This document shows, one piece after another, positions 17,313 through 25,947 of a DNA stretch of 64,000 bases. The stretch is taken from the NCBI RefSeq assembly GCF_025244725.1, contig NZ_CP104203.1:2790001-2854000 (forward strand). The letters are read 5' to 3'. Positions within the stretch are counted from its first letter, which is position 1, and each line of letters begins with the position of its first letter. The stretch is from Chryseobacterium oranimense (GTDB lineage Bacteria; Bacteroidota; Bacteroidia; Flavobacteriales; Weeksellaceae). The notes below the pieces were generated by a model. It was given only the letters and a program-made list of their open reading frames with translations. It ran no database searches and had not been told where the DNA came from. Position numbers and translations under genes: made by a program.

Positions 17313-20300
17313 ATGCAAAATTCTTATACAGTCATCAATGCTTCCGCCGGTTCAGGGAAAACATATGCCCTTGTCCAGAGGCTTTTGATGATCTGTCTGC
17401 GCTATCCCAACCAACAGCAGTCGATCCGGAATATTCTAGCCCTTACTTTTACCAATAAAGCGGCTAACGAAATGAAGGAGAGAATTTTATCCTGGCTTGG
17501 AAATTTCTCTGCAGATAATTTTGCCGAAAATAATGATCTGAAAAATATTCAGAAAGCTTTTGAAGCTGAAGGACTGAAAATTACAATTGATGAACTTCAT
17601 TTCCGTTCAAAAAAATTACTGGATTATGTACTTCACAATTATTCCACGCTAAATATCGGGACGATTGACCGTTTTAATTCAAGACTGGTAAGAAGCTTTT
17701 CCTACGAGCTGGGTTTAGCCAAAAATTTCAATCTTGAAATAGAGGCTGAACCGTTTCTGATTGAAGCTGTGGATAAAATGCTTGACCAGATTGGTGAAAA
17801 TGAAAATATCTCCAATTCTTTCATGGATTATGTAGATTACAGCCTGGAAAACAATGAAAGGATCAATCTTAATAAGAACCTTTATGATTCTGCCAAAGAG
17901 TTTGTAAAGGATATTCACTACGAGCACCTGAAAAGCAATAAAAGCTTTGATGATACGAATTACGAGAATATAAAAAATACGCTCAGAAAGGAAATTGTAC
18001 AAAATAAGAAACGGTCTGCAGAAATTGCCGCAGCATCTATTGAGCTGTTCCGGTCCAGAAATATCGAGATCGAGGATTTTGCACAGGGCAAAAACGGGAT
18101 CGGAGGTTTTTTCACCAAAGTGCAGGATTTTTACAATCAGAAAAGACCAGGTTTTCCTTTTCCAACCACACTTGAAGAATCGGTTGTCAGTAATTACAGG
18201 AAAGGAGCTTCTTCAAAATCCAAAAGTAAAGAACCTGATATCCTGGAAATTCTGGATCAGCTTCTTGAGAACAGAATGCAGCTGATCCTTTTATATATTG
18301 AGACCCAGAAGAAAGAAAAAATATTATCTGCCCTTCTTCCCCTAAAAGTAAATAAAGATATTCAGGATGAGTTGAAAAAAATTGAAGAGGAAAACGATCT
18401 TGTTTTGCTTTCAAAGTTCAATATCCTGATTAATGAAAATCTTAAGAATGAGCCCTCAGCCTTTATTTATGAGAAAGTAGGCTCGCAGTTTCAGCATTAT
18501 TTCTTTGATGAATTTCAGGATACCTCTGAGCTTCAGTGGCAGAATTTTATTCCTCTTCGTGATCATAGTGTTTCTACGGAAAACACTTCTTTTACGCTCG
18601 TAGGCGATCCTAAACAGAGTATCTACAGATTTCGTGGCGGGGAAAGCAAGCTGATGCTGGATATTATCAACAAGAAGGAATTTTCTCCAAAGGAAGCATC
18701 TCTTCTTGTACTAAAGGATAACTGGCGAAGTGCTAAAAATATTGTTCAGTTCAATAATGAGCTGTACCGGTATCATTCGGCAAGGCTTGAGGAAGAACAC
18801 CGGAATATATTCGGGGAAGATGCTGAACAGAGCTCAAAATCCCGGATCGATGGCCGCGTAAAGATCAATCTGATAGAAAATCTTACGAATGAGGATTTTT
18901 ATAATGATACCTCAGAAAAAATGCGGAAGGATATTCAGGAAAGTCTGGATAATGGTTTTAAGTTTTCGGATATTACGATTTTATGCCGTGGAAACTTTGA
19001 CATTTTCAGTTATTCACAAAAACTGGGAAATCTTAAAGTGAATTACCTGGGAGAGGAAACCAATATTAAAACCATTTCCGATAAAGGTCTGACCCTGGAA
19101 CTTTCCAATACTTTGAAAGCGGTTGTTGAATTTCTCCGATGGGAAATCAATCCCAAGAACAGGCCGAACCTGATCATGATGATGTATTACCTGAATACAC
19201 TGGGAAGAATCCACATGGCAGATTTCACGCTGGAAATGAAAGAGATTCTGGATATAGAAACTCATGAGGAGATCCTGCAGTTCATTCAGAATAAATATTC
19301 GCTTAAGCTGAAACAGGATAATTTCCCAAGGTTTAATCTGTACAATTTTGTGGAATATTATATCAATGAATTTGCTGTAGAGAACAAGGAAACGGATTTT
19401 CTCCTGAACTTCCTTGAAATGCTTTTCAATTTTACCCAGAATGCAGGTGCCAGCACAAAAGAGTTTTTAAAATACTGGGATGAAGAGGCTTCTGCATACA
19501 CAATCCAGGCTTCGGAAAACATTGACGCGGTTCAGATCATGACGATTCATAAATCGAAAGGGCTGGAATTCCCGATTGTATTTATCCCGATGATGAACAA
19601 AAACCGTGACAGTGAGTTCACCAACTGGTTCGATACGAATAATGATGATGCCCTTAAATCTGTAAATATTAACCAGTTCAGTAAAAATCTGGAGGTTTAT
19701 GACAAAGAAATAGAGGCATTCAACAAGAAAAACTCATATAAGAATCTCATTGACAGGTTATGTCTGCAATATGTAGCCACTACCCGACCTGTAGAACAGC
19801 TGTTTTTCTATATTCAGAAAGCGAATAAAACATCCAATAATCTTGAGCTGCTGGAATTTTTTAATGAAAAAAATACGGAAGGAGCGGATGAATTTGACCT
19901 GTATGAAGTGCATCCTGAGATGCTGAAAAAAAAATCCAGTGATAAAATATCATTATTCAAGACCAAGAATATTCAGAATCTTAAAAACATTAATGAAAAC
20001 AGGTCTTCCATAAAAATTGCCACTCCTTCGAAAAATTATCAGGTACGGAATGAAAAGGTAAGAATCGGGCTTTTCGTCCATGAATTACTTTCGAAAATCA
20101 ATACAGAAAAAGATATTGCCAAAGTTCTGGAAAGTTATGTACTGGATGGGCAGATTACTTTGGAGGAGAAGAATGAGATTCAGGAAACACTGGTTCAGAT
20201 CATCCGAAAATATTCTGAGTTCTTTGACGAAAAGTGGGAAGTGATCAATGAAAAAGATATTATGATCTCCGAGAAAGGCCAAAGTCATATGCTGCGTCCT

Positions 20301-20453
20301 GACCGTATTTTGAAGGGAGACGAAGGTTATATTATCGTCGATTTCAAAACAGGAGAGCAAAGTGAGAAAAACGAGCGCCAGATCGAGAAGTATAAAAATG
20401 TTCTTGAAAGCCTGGGAAGAAGAGTTTTAAAGACGCAGCTTATTTATCTGTAA
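17313..20453 (+). CDS. UvrD/AddA-like helicase-nuclease
   Basis: This 1046-residue protein has SF1A helicase motifs and a C-terminal nuclease. Walker A is NASAGSGKTYALVQRL (residues 9-24) and Walker B is FFDEFQDTSELQWQNF (about 393-408). VGDPKQSIYRFRGG (motif III) follows, and the motif V region TIHKSKGLEFPIVFIP is near residue 745. The end reads DRILKGDEGYIIVDFKTGE, a RecB-type PD-(D/E)xK nuclease signature. This is the AddA/RecB arrangement used to process double-strand breaks. The expected AddB-like partner is not in this window. The stop is followed directly by a DnaA-box cluster and a strong terminator. Confidence 0.88.
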   Translation: MQNSYTVINASAGSGKTYALVQRLLMICLRYPNQQQSIRNILALTFTNKAANEMKERILSWLGNFSADNFAENNDLKNIQKAFEAEGLKITIDELHFRSKKLLDYVLHNYSTLNIGTIDRFNSRLVRSFSYELGLAKNFNLEIEAEPFLIEAVDKMLDQIGENENISNSFMDYVDYSLENNERINLNKNLYDSAKEFVKDIHYEHLKSNKSFDDTNYENIKNTLRKEIVQNKKRSAEIAAASIELFRSRNIEIEDFAQGKNGIGGFFTKVQDFYNQKRPGFPFPTTLEESVVSNYRKGASSKSKSKEPDILEILDQLLENRMQLILLYIETQKKEKILSALLPLKVNKDIQDELKKIEEENDLVLLSKFNILINENLKNEPSAFIYEKVGSQFQHYFFDEFQDTSELQWQNFIPLRDHSVSTENTSFTLVGDPKQSIYRFRGGESKLMLDIINKKEFSPKEASLLVLKDNWRSAKNIVQFNNELYRYHSARLEEEHRNIFGEDAEQSSKSRIDGRVKINLIENLTNEDFYNDTSEKMRKDIQESLDNGFKFSDITILCRGNFDIFSYSQKLGNLKVNYLGEETNIKTISDKGLTLELSNTLKAVVEFLRWEINPKNRPNLIMMMYYLNTLGRIHMADFTLEMKEILDIETHEEILQFIQNKYSLKLKQDNFPRFNLYNFVEYYINEFAVENKETDFLLNFLEMLFNFTQNAGASTKEFLKYWDEEASAYTIQASENIDAVQIMTIHKSKGLEFPIVFIPMMNKNRDSEFTNWFDTNNDDALKSVNINQFSKNLEVYDKEIEAFNKKNSYKNLIDRLCLQYVATTRPVEQLFFYIQKANKTSNNLELLEFFNEKNTEGADEFDLYEVHPEMLKKKSSDKISLFKTKNIQNLKNINENRSSIKIATPSKNYQVRNEKVRIGLFVHELLSKINTEKDIAKVLESYVLDGQITLEEKNEIQETLVQIIRKYSEFFDEKWEVINEKDIMISEKGQSHMLRPDRILKGDEGYIIVDFKTGEQSEKNERQIEKYKNVLESLGRRVLKTQLIYL

Positions 20454-20459
20454 AATAGG

Positions 20460-20628
20460 TTTTCCACAAAGTTTTCAACAATCCAGTGTTGATAACTTCA
20501 AAAATATCAATCAACACACTGATTAACAAATAAATATATTTAGAAAAAAGAAAATATATTCCTCATAACTATAGGTAAATTCTGAAAATCAGTGTGGATA
20601 ACTTTCCATTTTATCAACATTATCCACA
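20460..20628. other. Cluster of DnaA-box-like 9-mers, candidate oriC or DnaA-titration site
   Basis: Six 9-mers close to the DnaA box TTATNCACA lie in 169 bases. They are TTTTCCACA (20460-20468), TTTTCAACA (20472-20480), reverse TTATCAACA (20487-20495), reverse TTATCCACA (20593-20601), TTATCAACA (20611-20619) and TTATCCACA (20620-20628). Two are exact consensus. The two groups flank a very AT-rich stretch (20521-20590) that could unwind. This arrangement is what a chromosomal origin looks like. Against it, genes on both sides mostly point towards this site, whereas leading-strand genes usually point away from an origin. A DnaA-titration or regulatory site is the alternative. Confidence 0.55.
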
Positions 20629-20649
20629 ATTTGATGTTCAGTAAAAACA

Positions 20650-20686
20650 AAACCGCCCCGCCGTTCTCCGAACGGCGGGGCGGTTT
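20650..20686. terminator. Very strong bidirectional hairpin
   Basis: A perfect 17-bp stem (AAACCGCCCCGCCGTTC and its complement) with a 3-base loop stands between the convergent helicase and ferritin genes. A-rich and T-containing flanks fit a bidirectional terminator. It is the most GC-rich stretch in the window. Confidence 0.85.
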
Positions 20687-20703
20687 CTTACAATATAAAG
20701 TAA

Positions 20704-21213
20704 TTAAGCTGTAGGATCAGGGGTAAATACTCTCTGAGCCAGCTCCTGATCAAAAAGATATAATGCAGACGGATTATCGGAAACCATCTTGATCTTTGTT
20801 ACATATTGGGAGGCATTTGCTTCTTCTTCTACCTGCTCATTGATAAACCACTGAAGGAAAGAAGTGGTTGCGAAATCTCCTTCATCGTTAGCATTTTTTA
20901 CAATGTTGAAAATACTTCTGGTTACTTTTTTCTCGTGTTCCAGTGCTTTTTCAAAAATATCGATAGCATTTTCGAACTCATGCGGAGGTTTTGCAATCTC
21001 CCCGATGATGATTTCCCCGCCTACGTCATTTAAAAAATCAAACATTTTATCTGCGTGCATCAATTCTTCTTTGCTCTGAACTCTGAAGTAATTTGCAATT
21101 CCGTCAAGGTCTTTTCCTGAAAACCAGGCAGACATGGAAAGGTAATATTGTGCGGCATATTGTTCGTGAGCGATCTGTTCGTTAATTAATGTTGCAATTT
21201 TTTCGCTGATCAT
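20704..21213 (-). CDS. ftnA: Ferritin
   Basis: This 169-residue iron-storage protein forms a cage and oxidises Fe(II) in the cytosol. The four-helix pattern is clear: INEQIAHEQYAAQYYLSMSAWF (helix A with ferroxidase Glu and His), SKEELMHADKMFDFLND (helix B with ExxH), and the EKKVTRSIFNIV and FLQWFINEQVEEE helices. I start at the ATG at 21211-21213. A longer in-frame reading from 21312 would include the promoter and encode an unrelated hydrophobic stretch. It ends 18 bases from the 17-bp hairpin terminator. Confidence 0.94.
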   Translation of the reverse strand: MISEKIATLINEQIAHEQYAAQYYLSMSAWFSGKDLDGIANYFRVQSKEELMHADKMFDFLNDVGGEIIIGEIAKPPHEFENAIDIFEKALEHEKKVTRSIFNIVKNANDEGDFATTSFLQWFINEQVEEEANASQYVTKIKMVSDNPSALYLFDQELAQRVFTPDPTA

Positions 21214-21230
21214 AAGTATAAATTTATAGT

Positions 21231-21261
21231 CAAAAATACACAATAAAAGCCCGAAATCAAA
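21231..21261 (-). promoter_or_regulatory. Ferritin promoter
   Basis: On the reverse strand TTTG (21261-21258), 19 bases, then TATTTTTG (21238-21231) make one of the best matches to the flavobacterial consensus in the window. Transcription should start near 21225, about 12 bases before the ATG. I see no Fur-box-like palindrome here. Confidence 0.75.
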
Positions 21262-21285
21262 AGTTTTAATGAAAATTAATACGAA

Positions 21286-21309
21286 AAGGACGGGAAAAAA
21301 CCCGTCCTT
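21286..21309 (-). terminator. Terminator of the Spy-like gene
   Basis: AAGGACGGG and CCCGTCCTT pair around a 6-base A/T loop, with a T-run following on the reverse strand. It lies 30 bases after the stop of the 21340-21789 gene. Confidence 0.85.
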
Positions 21310-21339
21310 CACACATTAAAAAATCAAAATTATGAATAA

Positions 21340-21789
21340 TTATTTTGCTTCCTGAGCAGCAGTATTCATAGGCTTCCTCATCATTTTTCTGTCTTTCATT
21401 GCTGTTTTTCTCTGCTCCATTTTAGCTTGTCTGTCAGCCTGCCATTTATCATATTGTTCAGGAGTCAGGATTTTCTTCATATCGGCATCCATTTGCGCTT
21501 TTTTAGCTTTCATTGCTTCCATTTTCGCTTGTCTGGCTTCCTTATTGTTATCGAATTCAGCTTTCATTTCAGCTTTTCTTTTCTCATGAAGACTTTTGAT
21601 CTGAGCTACCTGAGACTGGTTCAGGTTAAGGTCTTTCTGCATCTGATCAAGATGCTCCTGTTCTTTCTGCTGCATTTTTTGCTGCATCTCTGCTCTTCTT
21701 GCCTGCTTGTCCTGTGGAGTTGTTGTTTGTTGTGCCATTGCAAAACCTCCTATTCCGATAAATGCTATTGCTAAAACTAATTTTTTCAT
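21340..21789 (-). CDS. Spy/CpxP-like periplasmic protein
   Basis: This is a 149-residue exported protein with a signal peptide (KKLVLAIAFIGIGGFAMAQ), then a highly charged, Met/Gln/Lys-rich helical region. The stretch NLNQSQVAQIKSLHEKRKAEM and the later ILTPEQYDKWQ resemble the LTxxQ repeats of Spy/CpxP chaperones, spaced about 60 residues apart. A periplasmic chaperone or stress-sensing role is likely by family; the partner is unknown. It is a single-gene unit between two terminators. Confidence 0.78.
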   Translation of the reverse strand: MKKLVLAIAFIGIGGFAMAQQTTTPQDKQARRAEMQQKMQQKEQEHLDQMQKDLNLNQSQVAQIKSLHEKRKAEMKAEFDNNKEARQAKMEAMKAKKAQMDADMKKILTPEQYDKWQADRQAKMEQRKTAMKDRKMMRKPMNTAAQEAK

Positions 21790-21908
21790 CTTAAAAAAAT
21801 ATTTAATTAATTGTTATACATCTTTTTGATTATTAGTTAAAAGATAAGTTAAATTGGAATATTCATAAAAAATGTTAAATTTTGATATAAAAATAATAAA
21901 ATGGAAAT

Positions 21909-21938
21909 AAAAAAAGGACAGATCCTAAAATCTGCCCT
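21909..21938 (-). terminator. Terminator of the 21971-23005 gene
   Basis: GGACAGAT and ATCTGCCC pair (one G-U) with a 6-base loop. On the reverse strand the stem is followed by a T-run. It lies about 33 bases after the stop. Confidence 0.8.
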
Positions 21939-21970
21939 TCACACCACTTAAATATAATATATGAAAATTA

Positions 21971-23005
21971 TTATCTGCTTACTAACCGGCTTCTGAAACC
22001 GCCTCCGCCTCTGTTTTCACTGCTTCGGTTGTTCTGCTGCGGTCTTGGAGATGAATTTTCAGATCTGAAGCCTCCGCTGTTTCCTCTGAATCCACCACCG
22101 TTATTTTCCCTTTGTGGAGCTCTTTCTCTGTTTATTTCATTGTTTCCTCTGAAGCCACCGTTGTTATTTTCTCTTTGAGGTCTCTCTCTGTTTGCTTCAT
22201 TATTTCCTCTGAAACCGCCATTGTTTCCATACCCTCCACGAACTCCGTTATTCTCAGAATTTCCTCTGAATCCGACGTTGTTATTTTCATAACGGGTATT
22301 ATCAGCCTGTCTACGGAAACCTCCTGTATCTTCTCTTCCTGAACCTCTGAATCCATTATTGGATCTGCTACCGGTTCGGATTACATCGAAGGTTGGATTG
22401 TCCATTCTGCGGAATCTAGATCTGTCCACTCTATACACATTAATATTTACATTTCTGTATCTCGGCATTACCGCATATCTTGGTGCATAATATGTTCTTC
22501 TGTAGTTCTGGAAGTAGACAACCGGGCTCATTCCTCTGTAATAATTGTTCTGGAAAACAACAAATACTCTTGGTCCTAAAATTCTTTCCAATGCATAGAA
22601 TCTATCATAGTACCATCTGTCCGGATTGTATCTGTAAAAGTTATTCCATGTGGAAAAACTTATATACAGGTTATTAAGACTTAAGATCTGATCAACCTGC
22701 CAACGGTTCAGCCTGTTATCTCTGAAGAATACATTCCAGTTGATATTGGCAATACTGTTTCTGTAGTCGTTATAATATCCCTGGTAATAATCACTTGGAT
22801 AATAGTCCTGAGGATAGTTATAGTAATAATCATCCGGGAAATAATTCCTGTCATCTTCATCATTGTAATAACCGTCTCCATTTCCGTTGCCATACCCATT
22901 TCCATTCTGATAATATCCGTCATCTCCCCATCCATTATTTGGATATTGCTGGGCGGAAGATAAAACTGCCAGTCCCAAGGCAAATCCCAAAAATATTTTT
23001 TTCAT
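21971..23005 (-). CDS. Exported Asn/Gly/Tyr/Arg-rich repeat protein
   Basis: This is a 344-residue exported protein with a signal peptide ending in LSSAQ. It divides into a Tyr/Asp/Asn/Gly-rich segment (about residues 20-85), a more ordinary folded part (about 85-205, NINWNVFFRDNRLNRWQVDQILSL) and a C-terminal low-complexity half (about 210-344). That half has repeated GFRGN units alternating with NRERPQREN-like units, visible as DNA repeats at about 22090-22290. No family name is recognised. The low-complexity tail recalls RGG-type disordered regions, but the signal peptide argues for a location outside the cytosol. It probably forms its own transcription unit. Confidence 0.7.
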   Translation of the reverse strand: MKKIFLGFALGLAVLSSAQQYPNNGWGDDGYYQNGNGYGNGNGDGYYNDEDDRNYFPDDYYYNYPQDYYPSDYYQGYYNDYRNSIANINWNVFFRDNRLNRWQVDQILSLNNLYISFSTWNNFYRYNPDRWYYDRFYALERILGPRVFVVFQNNYYRGMSPVVYFQNYRRTYYAPRYAVMPRYRNVNINVYRVDRSRFRRMDNPTFDVIRTGSRSNNGFRGSGREDTGGFRRQADNTRYENNNVGFRGNSENNGVRGGYGNNGGFRGNNEANRERPQRENNNGGFRGNNEINRERAPQRENNGGGFRGNSGGFRSENSSPRPQQNNRSSENRGGGGFRSRLVSR

Positions 23006-23072
23006 CTCTATAGTCGTTAATTGGTTAATATATAGCAGAATATCTCTATTCTATCTTTTGGATATAAATACA

Positions 23073-23107
23073 AAAAAGAAGTTAAATCCTAAGATTAAAC
23101 TTCTTTT
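23073..23107 (-). terminator. Terminator of the 4-alpha-glucanotransferase gene
   Basis: An imperfect stem, AAAAGAAGTT...AACTTCTTTT, surrounds a loop of about 13 bases, with a T-run on the reverse strand. It is placed 38 bases after the malQ stop. Confidence 0.75.
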
Positions 23108-23144
23108 AATTTAAAGTTAACTAATTGAAAATCAAATGTTAAAT

Positions 23145-25799
23145 TTACATTCTTCCACTATCTTTTATCCAGTAAGCTATTTTTTCATTGAAAGATTCTT
23201 TCTCTTTCAGGTCTTCAAGCTTCAAATGCATCCTGTAGCGCCAGTAATGCGGGAAAACTGCGGGATTATTGATTCTTTCGTTATCCATTTTCGGATTGGT
23301 CAGCTCCGGGTCAGTTGCCAGAAATTCCTGTATTGGAAAAACAGCCAGCATAGCCTCGGTATATAAATGCTGTTTCATGATGATTTCGGCAATGTGAGAA
23401 TCCATTTCATCAGGAGCTTTTCCATACTGAACCAGCTGTTGATTAAAGTATTTCTGTGTTAATGCAGGATCCTCCTTCCACCATTGTCTCAGTGTTGAGC
23501 TGTCGTGTGAAGAGGCGGTTACCACATTCATATAATCAGCTTTTTTAGGATTGTAAAACGGAATATTTTCCGACGGCATTCTTTGAACCTTTAAAGCAAT
23601 GATAGCCAGCTCATCCATTACAACAGGAACGCAGGCAGGAACCATTCCCAGGTCTTCTCCGCAGATAAGCATTTTTGTTGCATTAAGAATGACCGGAAGT
23701 TTTTCCATAGCTTTTTCGCGCCATAAATAATCCTGTCTTTTGAAGAAATAATCATGGTAAAGATCATAAATCGATTTTCTTTCCCAATCCGAAAGATAAG
23801 CATAGGAATCAGTATTAAACACATTAAATCTTGGGTGATAAACCGTTTCGCCATTCCTTTCTTCAGGAAGAAATAATACATTGGCGCATAAAGAAATAAG
23901 CTGATCTTCTAAAGAACCTCTGGGATTCTTTTTGAAATATTCCGACAGCTTTCTCTGGGTATCAAATTCTTCTTTAAATGAGTAAGTTCCATTATTATTG
24001 TTGTTAATAAACTCAAATGCTTTACCGCTATCTTCTCCGAAATATTTCCACAAAATCCTATCGTTGATGAAAGGTTTACAATACCTGTTGAAATCAAAAG
24101 GAATATGTCTTGCTTTAAATTCATCCAGAACTACAGGAACTGCAGGATAAAAATATCCTAAAATCCCTTGTGTGGCAGAAATCGGCATTCTCCATATCCT
24201 GAAAAAGCCTAAAATATGATCGATTCTCATGGCATCGAAATACTGTTCAAGCGCTTTGAATCTGTTCTTCCACCAACAGTAATCATCCTCTTTCATGGCT
24301 TCCCAGTTGTAGGTAGGGAATTCCCAGTTCTGGCCCAGCTCTGTAAACTGGTCTGGCGGTGCTCCCGCCTGGAAATCCATTCCGAAAAGTTCAGGTTCGG
24401 TCCATGCTTCCACGGAATACCTGTAAATACCAATCGGAAGATCTCCTTTTAAGGAAACTCCTAAGCTATGGGTGTAATCTACAGCATCTTTTAATTGCAA
24501 ATGAAGCTGATACTGCACCCAGGCATGAAGCATGGAAGCATCATAATCCTTACTTTTCGTGGTGAAAAACTGTGATATTTTACCTGCAATATATTTTTTA
24601 TGGGTTTTCCAGTCGTTAAAATTGGGTGTTTTATATTTATCTCTGAGTACACAGAAAGCGGCATAAGGAGTCAGCCAGTAATCATTGTCTTTGATAAATT
24701 TCTTAAAGTTTCTGTCTTTATAGATTTTTTCTTTTTCCGTATTGAAAACTGCTTTTAAAAACTTCCATTTACCGGAAATCATCTTTTCGTAATCAATCAG
24801 GTCCAGTGCATTTAAGGCTTCTTTTTCAGCCTGATACTCAGGAACTATATCTTCCGGTAAAGCAAAATCAAGATTTTCCAGTGAAATATACTGTGGATGC
24901 AGTGCATAAACGGAAACTGCAGCGTACGGATAAGAGTCTGTCCATGAATAATTAGCCGTAGTATCATTAATCGGAAGGATCTGGATAATTCCCAGGTTGG
25001 TTTCCTTCGTCCAGTCTGCCAGTTTTTTCAGATCGGAAAATTCTCCTACTCCAAAGCCATTTTCGCTTCTCAGAGAAAAAACAGGAACTGCCACACCAGC
25101 ATCATGATACATCTGGTAAGACTTAAATTTAAAGTAGTGGTTGGAAACAATCTGGAGCACATCTTTAAGCTGATTGGCAACGGTGAACCTGTTCTCACCG
25201 GTCTCCACATCAATAATTCTTCCTTCTTTTTTACTGTAAATGCAATATTTAAACTGAATAAACTCGTTTTCAGGAATTTCAACGGAAGCTTCCCAGATTC
25301 CAAAATCTGTCTGCGAAAGGCGGATCACTTTATTGTAATCCCAGTTTCCTAAAGATGCCGTGCTTCCAAACAGGGCAATTTCCCAGTCCGGATTGTAAAC
25401 AGGTGCCTCAATTCTGAATAAGTGGGTATGTTTCTTTAAAATAACAGCTTTTTCAGGAACAAACTGATTAAGCTTATTGTATAGAATTTTATTGTTTAAA
25501 TAATTTTCAGGAAAGTTTTTATTATTCCATTCATCGAAAATAATAAACTCCTTGTAGTTGTGAGAGAAATTAAGATTGTGCAGCACAAATTCTTCTCTGA
25601 GAATATTGCCTTTTTCACTGGCAAGCTGATATTTATATGAGATTGATTTTGAGAAATAATCTACTTCACATTTCCAAATACCGTTTTCTGCATTGAACAT
25701 GGTATGAGACTGGATAACAGCACCTTCACCATCTACAATCATAAGCTGCAGATTCTGTCCGGCCATTGCATTATATCCTACATTAAAGTATAGCTTCAT
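23145..25799 (-). CDS. malQ: 4-alpha-glucanotransferase with two starch-binding domains (DPE2-like)
   Basis: This 884-residue GH77 amylomaltase moves maltosyl/glucosyl units between alpha-1,4-glucans in the cytosol. The N-terminus holds two CBM20-like starch-binding domains, about residues 1-100 and 128-230 (the second with WEIALFGSTASLGNWDYNKVIRL). The catalytic part contains FGVGEFSDLKKLADW, MRIDHILGFFRIWRMP (nucleophile Asp) and LICGEDLGMVP (acid-base Glu). ASSHDSSTLRQWW holds the stabilising Asp. Plain MalQ is around 500-700 residues. The length and double CBM20 match plant DPE2 and its bacterial relatives, which act on heteroglycans or glycogen. No glycogen operon is adjacent. Confidence 0.92.
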   Translation of the reverse strand: MKLYFNVGYNAMAGQNLQLMIVDGEGAVIQSHTMFNAENGIWKCEVDYFSKSISYKYQLASEKGNILREEFVLHNLNFSHNYKEFIIFDEWNNKNFPENYLNNKILYNKLNQFVPEKAVILKKHTHLFRIEAPVYNPDWEIALFGSTASLGNWDYNKVIRLSQTDFGIWEASVEIPENEFIQFKYCIYSKKEGRIIDVETGENRFTVANQLKDVLQIVSNHYFKFKSYQMYHDAGVAVPVFSLRSENGFGVGEFSDLKKLADWTKETNLGIIQILPINDTTANYSWTDSYPYAAVSVYALHPQYISLENLDFALPEDIVPEYQAEKEALNALDLIDYEKMISGKWKFLKAVFNTEKEKIYKDRNFKKFIKDNDYWLTPYAAFCVLRDKYKTPNFNDWKTHKKYIAGKISQFFTTKSKDYDASMLHAWVQYQLHLQLKDAVDYTHSLGVSLKGDLPIGIYRYSVEAWTEPELFGMDFQAGAPPDQFTELGQNWEFPTYNWEAMKEDDYCWWKNRFKALEQYFDAMRIDHILGFFRIWRMPISATQGILGYFYPAVPVVLDEFKARHIPFDFNRYCKPFINDRILWKYFGEDSGKAFEFINNNNNGTYSFKEEFDTQRKLSEYFKKNPRGSLEDQLISLCANVLFLPEERNGETVYHPRFNVFNTDSYAYLSDWERKSIYDLYHDYFFKRQDYLWREKAMEKLPVILNATKMLICGEDLGMVPACVPVVMDELAIIALKVQRMPSENIPFYNPKKADYMNVVTASSHDSSTLRQWWKEDPALTQKYFNQQLVQYGKAPDEMDSHIAEIIMKQHLYTEAMLAVFPIQEFLATDPELTNPKMDNERINNPAVFPHYWRYRMHLKLEDLKEKESFNEKIAYWIKDSGRM

Positions 25800-25869
25800 C
25801 TATATTTTTTTTATAAAAATACATTTTAATATCGAAAAATAAAACTTATTGAAGATCAAATAATCATTA

Positions 25870-25903
25870 AAAAAACCTTTCCAAAATAACTTGAAAAGGT
25901 TTA
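25870..25903 (-). terminator. Terminator of the type IX cargo gene
   Basis: AAACCTTT and AAAGGTTT form the stem, with a T-rich tail on the reverse strand. It lies about 45 bases after the stop of the 25948-27114 gene. Confidence 0.7.
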
Positions 25904-25947
25904 TATTTTTTTAGAGTTAAAATAATTTACATTAATAATATAAGCTG

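Noticed and set aside
21214..21312. 33-residue hydrophobic extension of ferritin
   Set aside because: It covers the ferritin promoter and the neighbouring terminator. The ferritin fold begins at the ATG at 21213.
22090..22300. Tandem DNA repeat as a mobile or regulatory element
   Set aside because: It follows codon by codon from the GFRGN-type protein repeats of the gene at 21971-23005.
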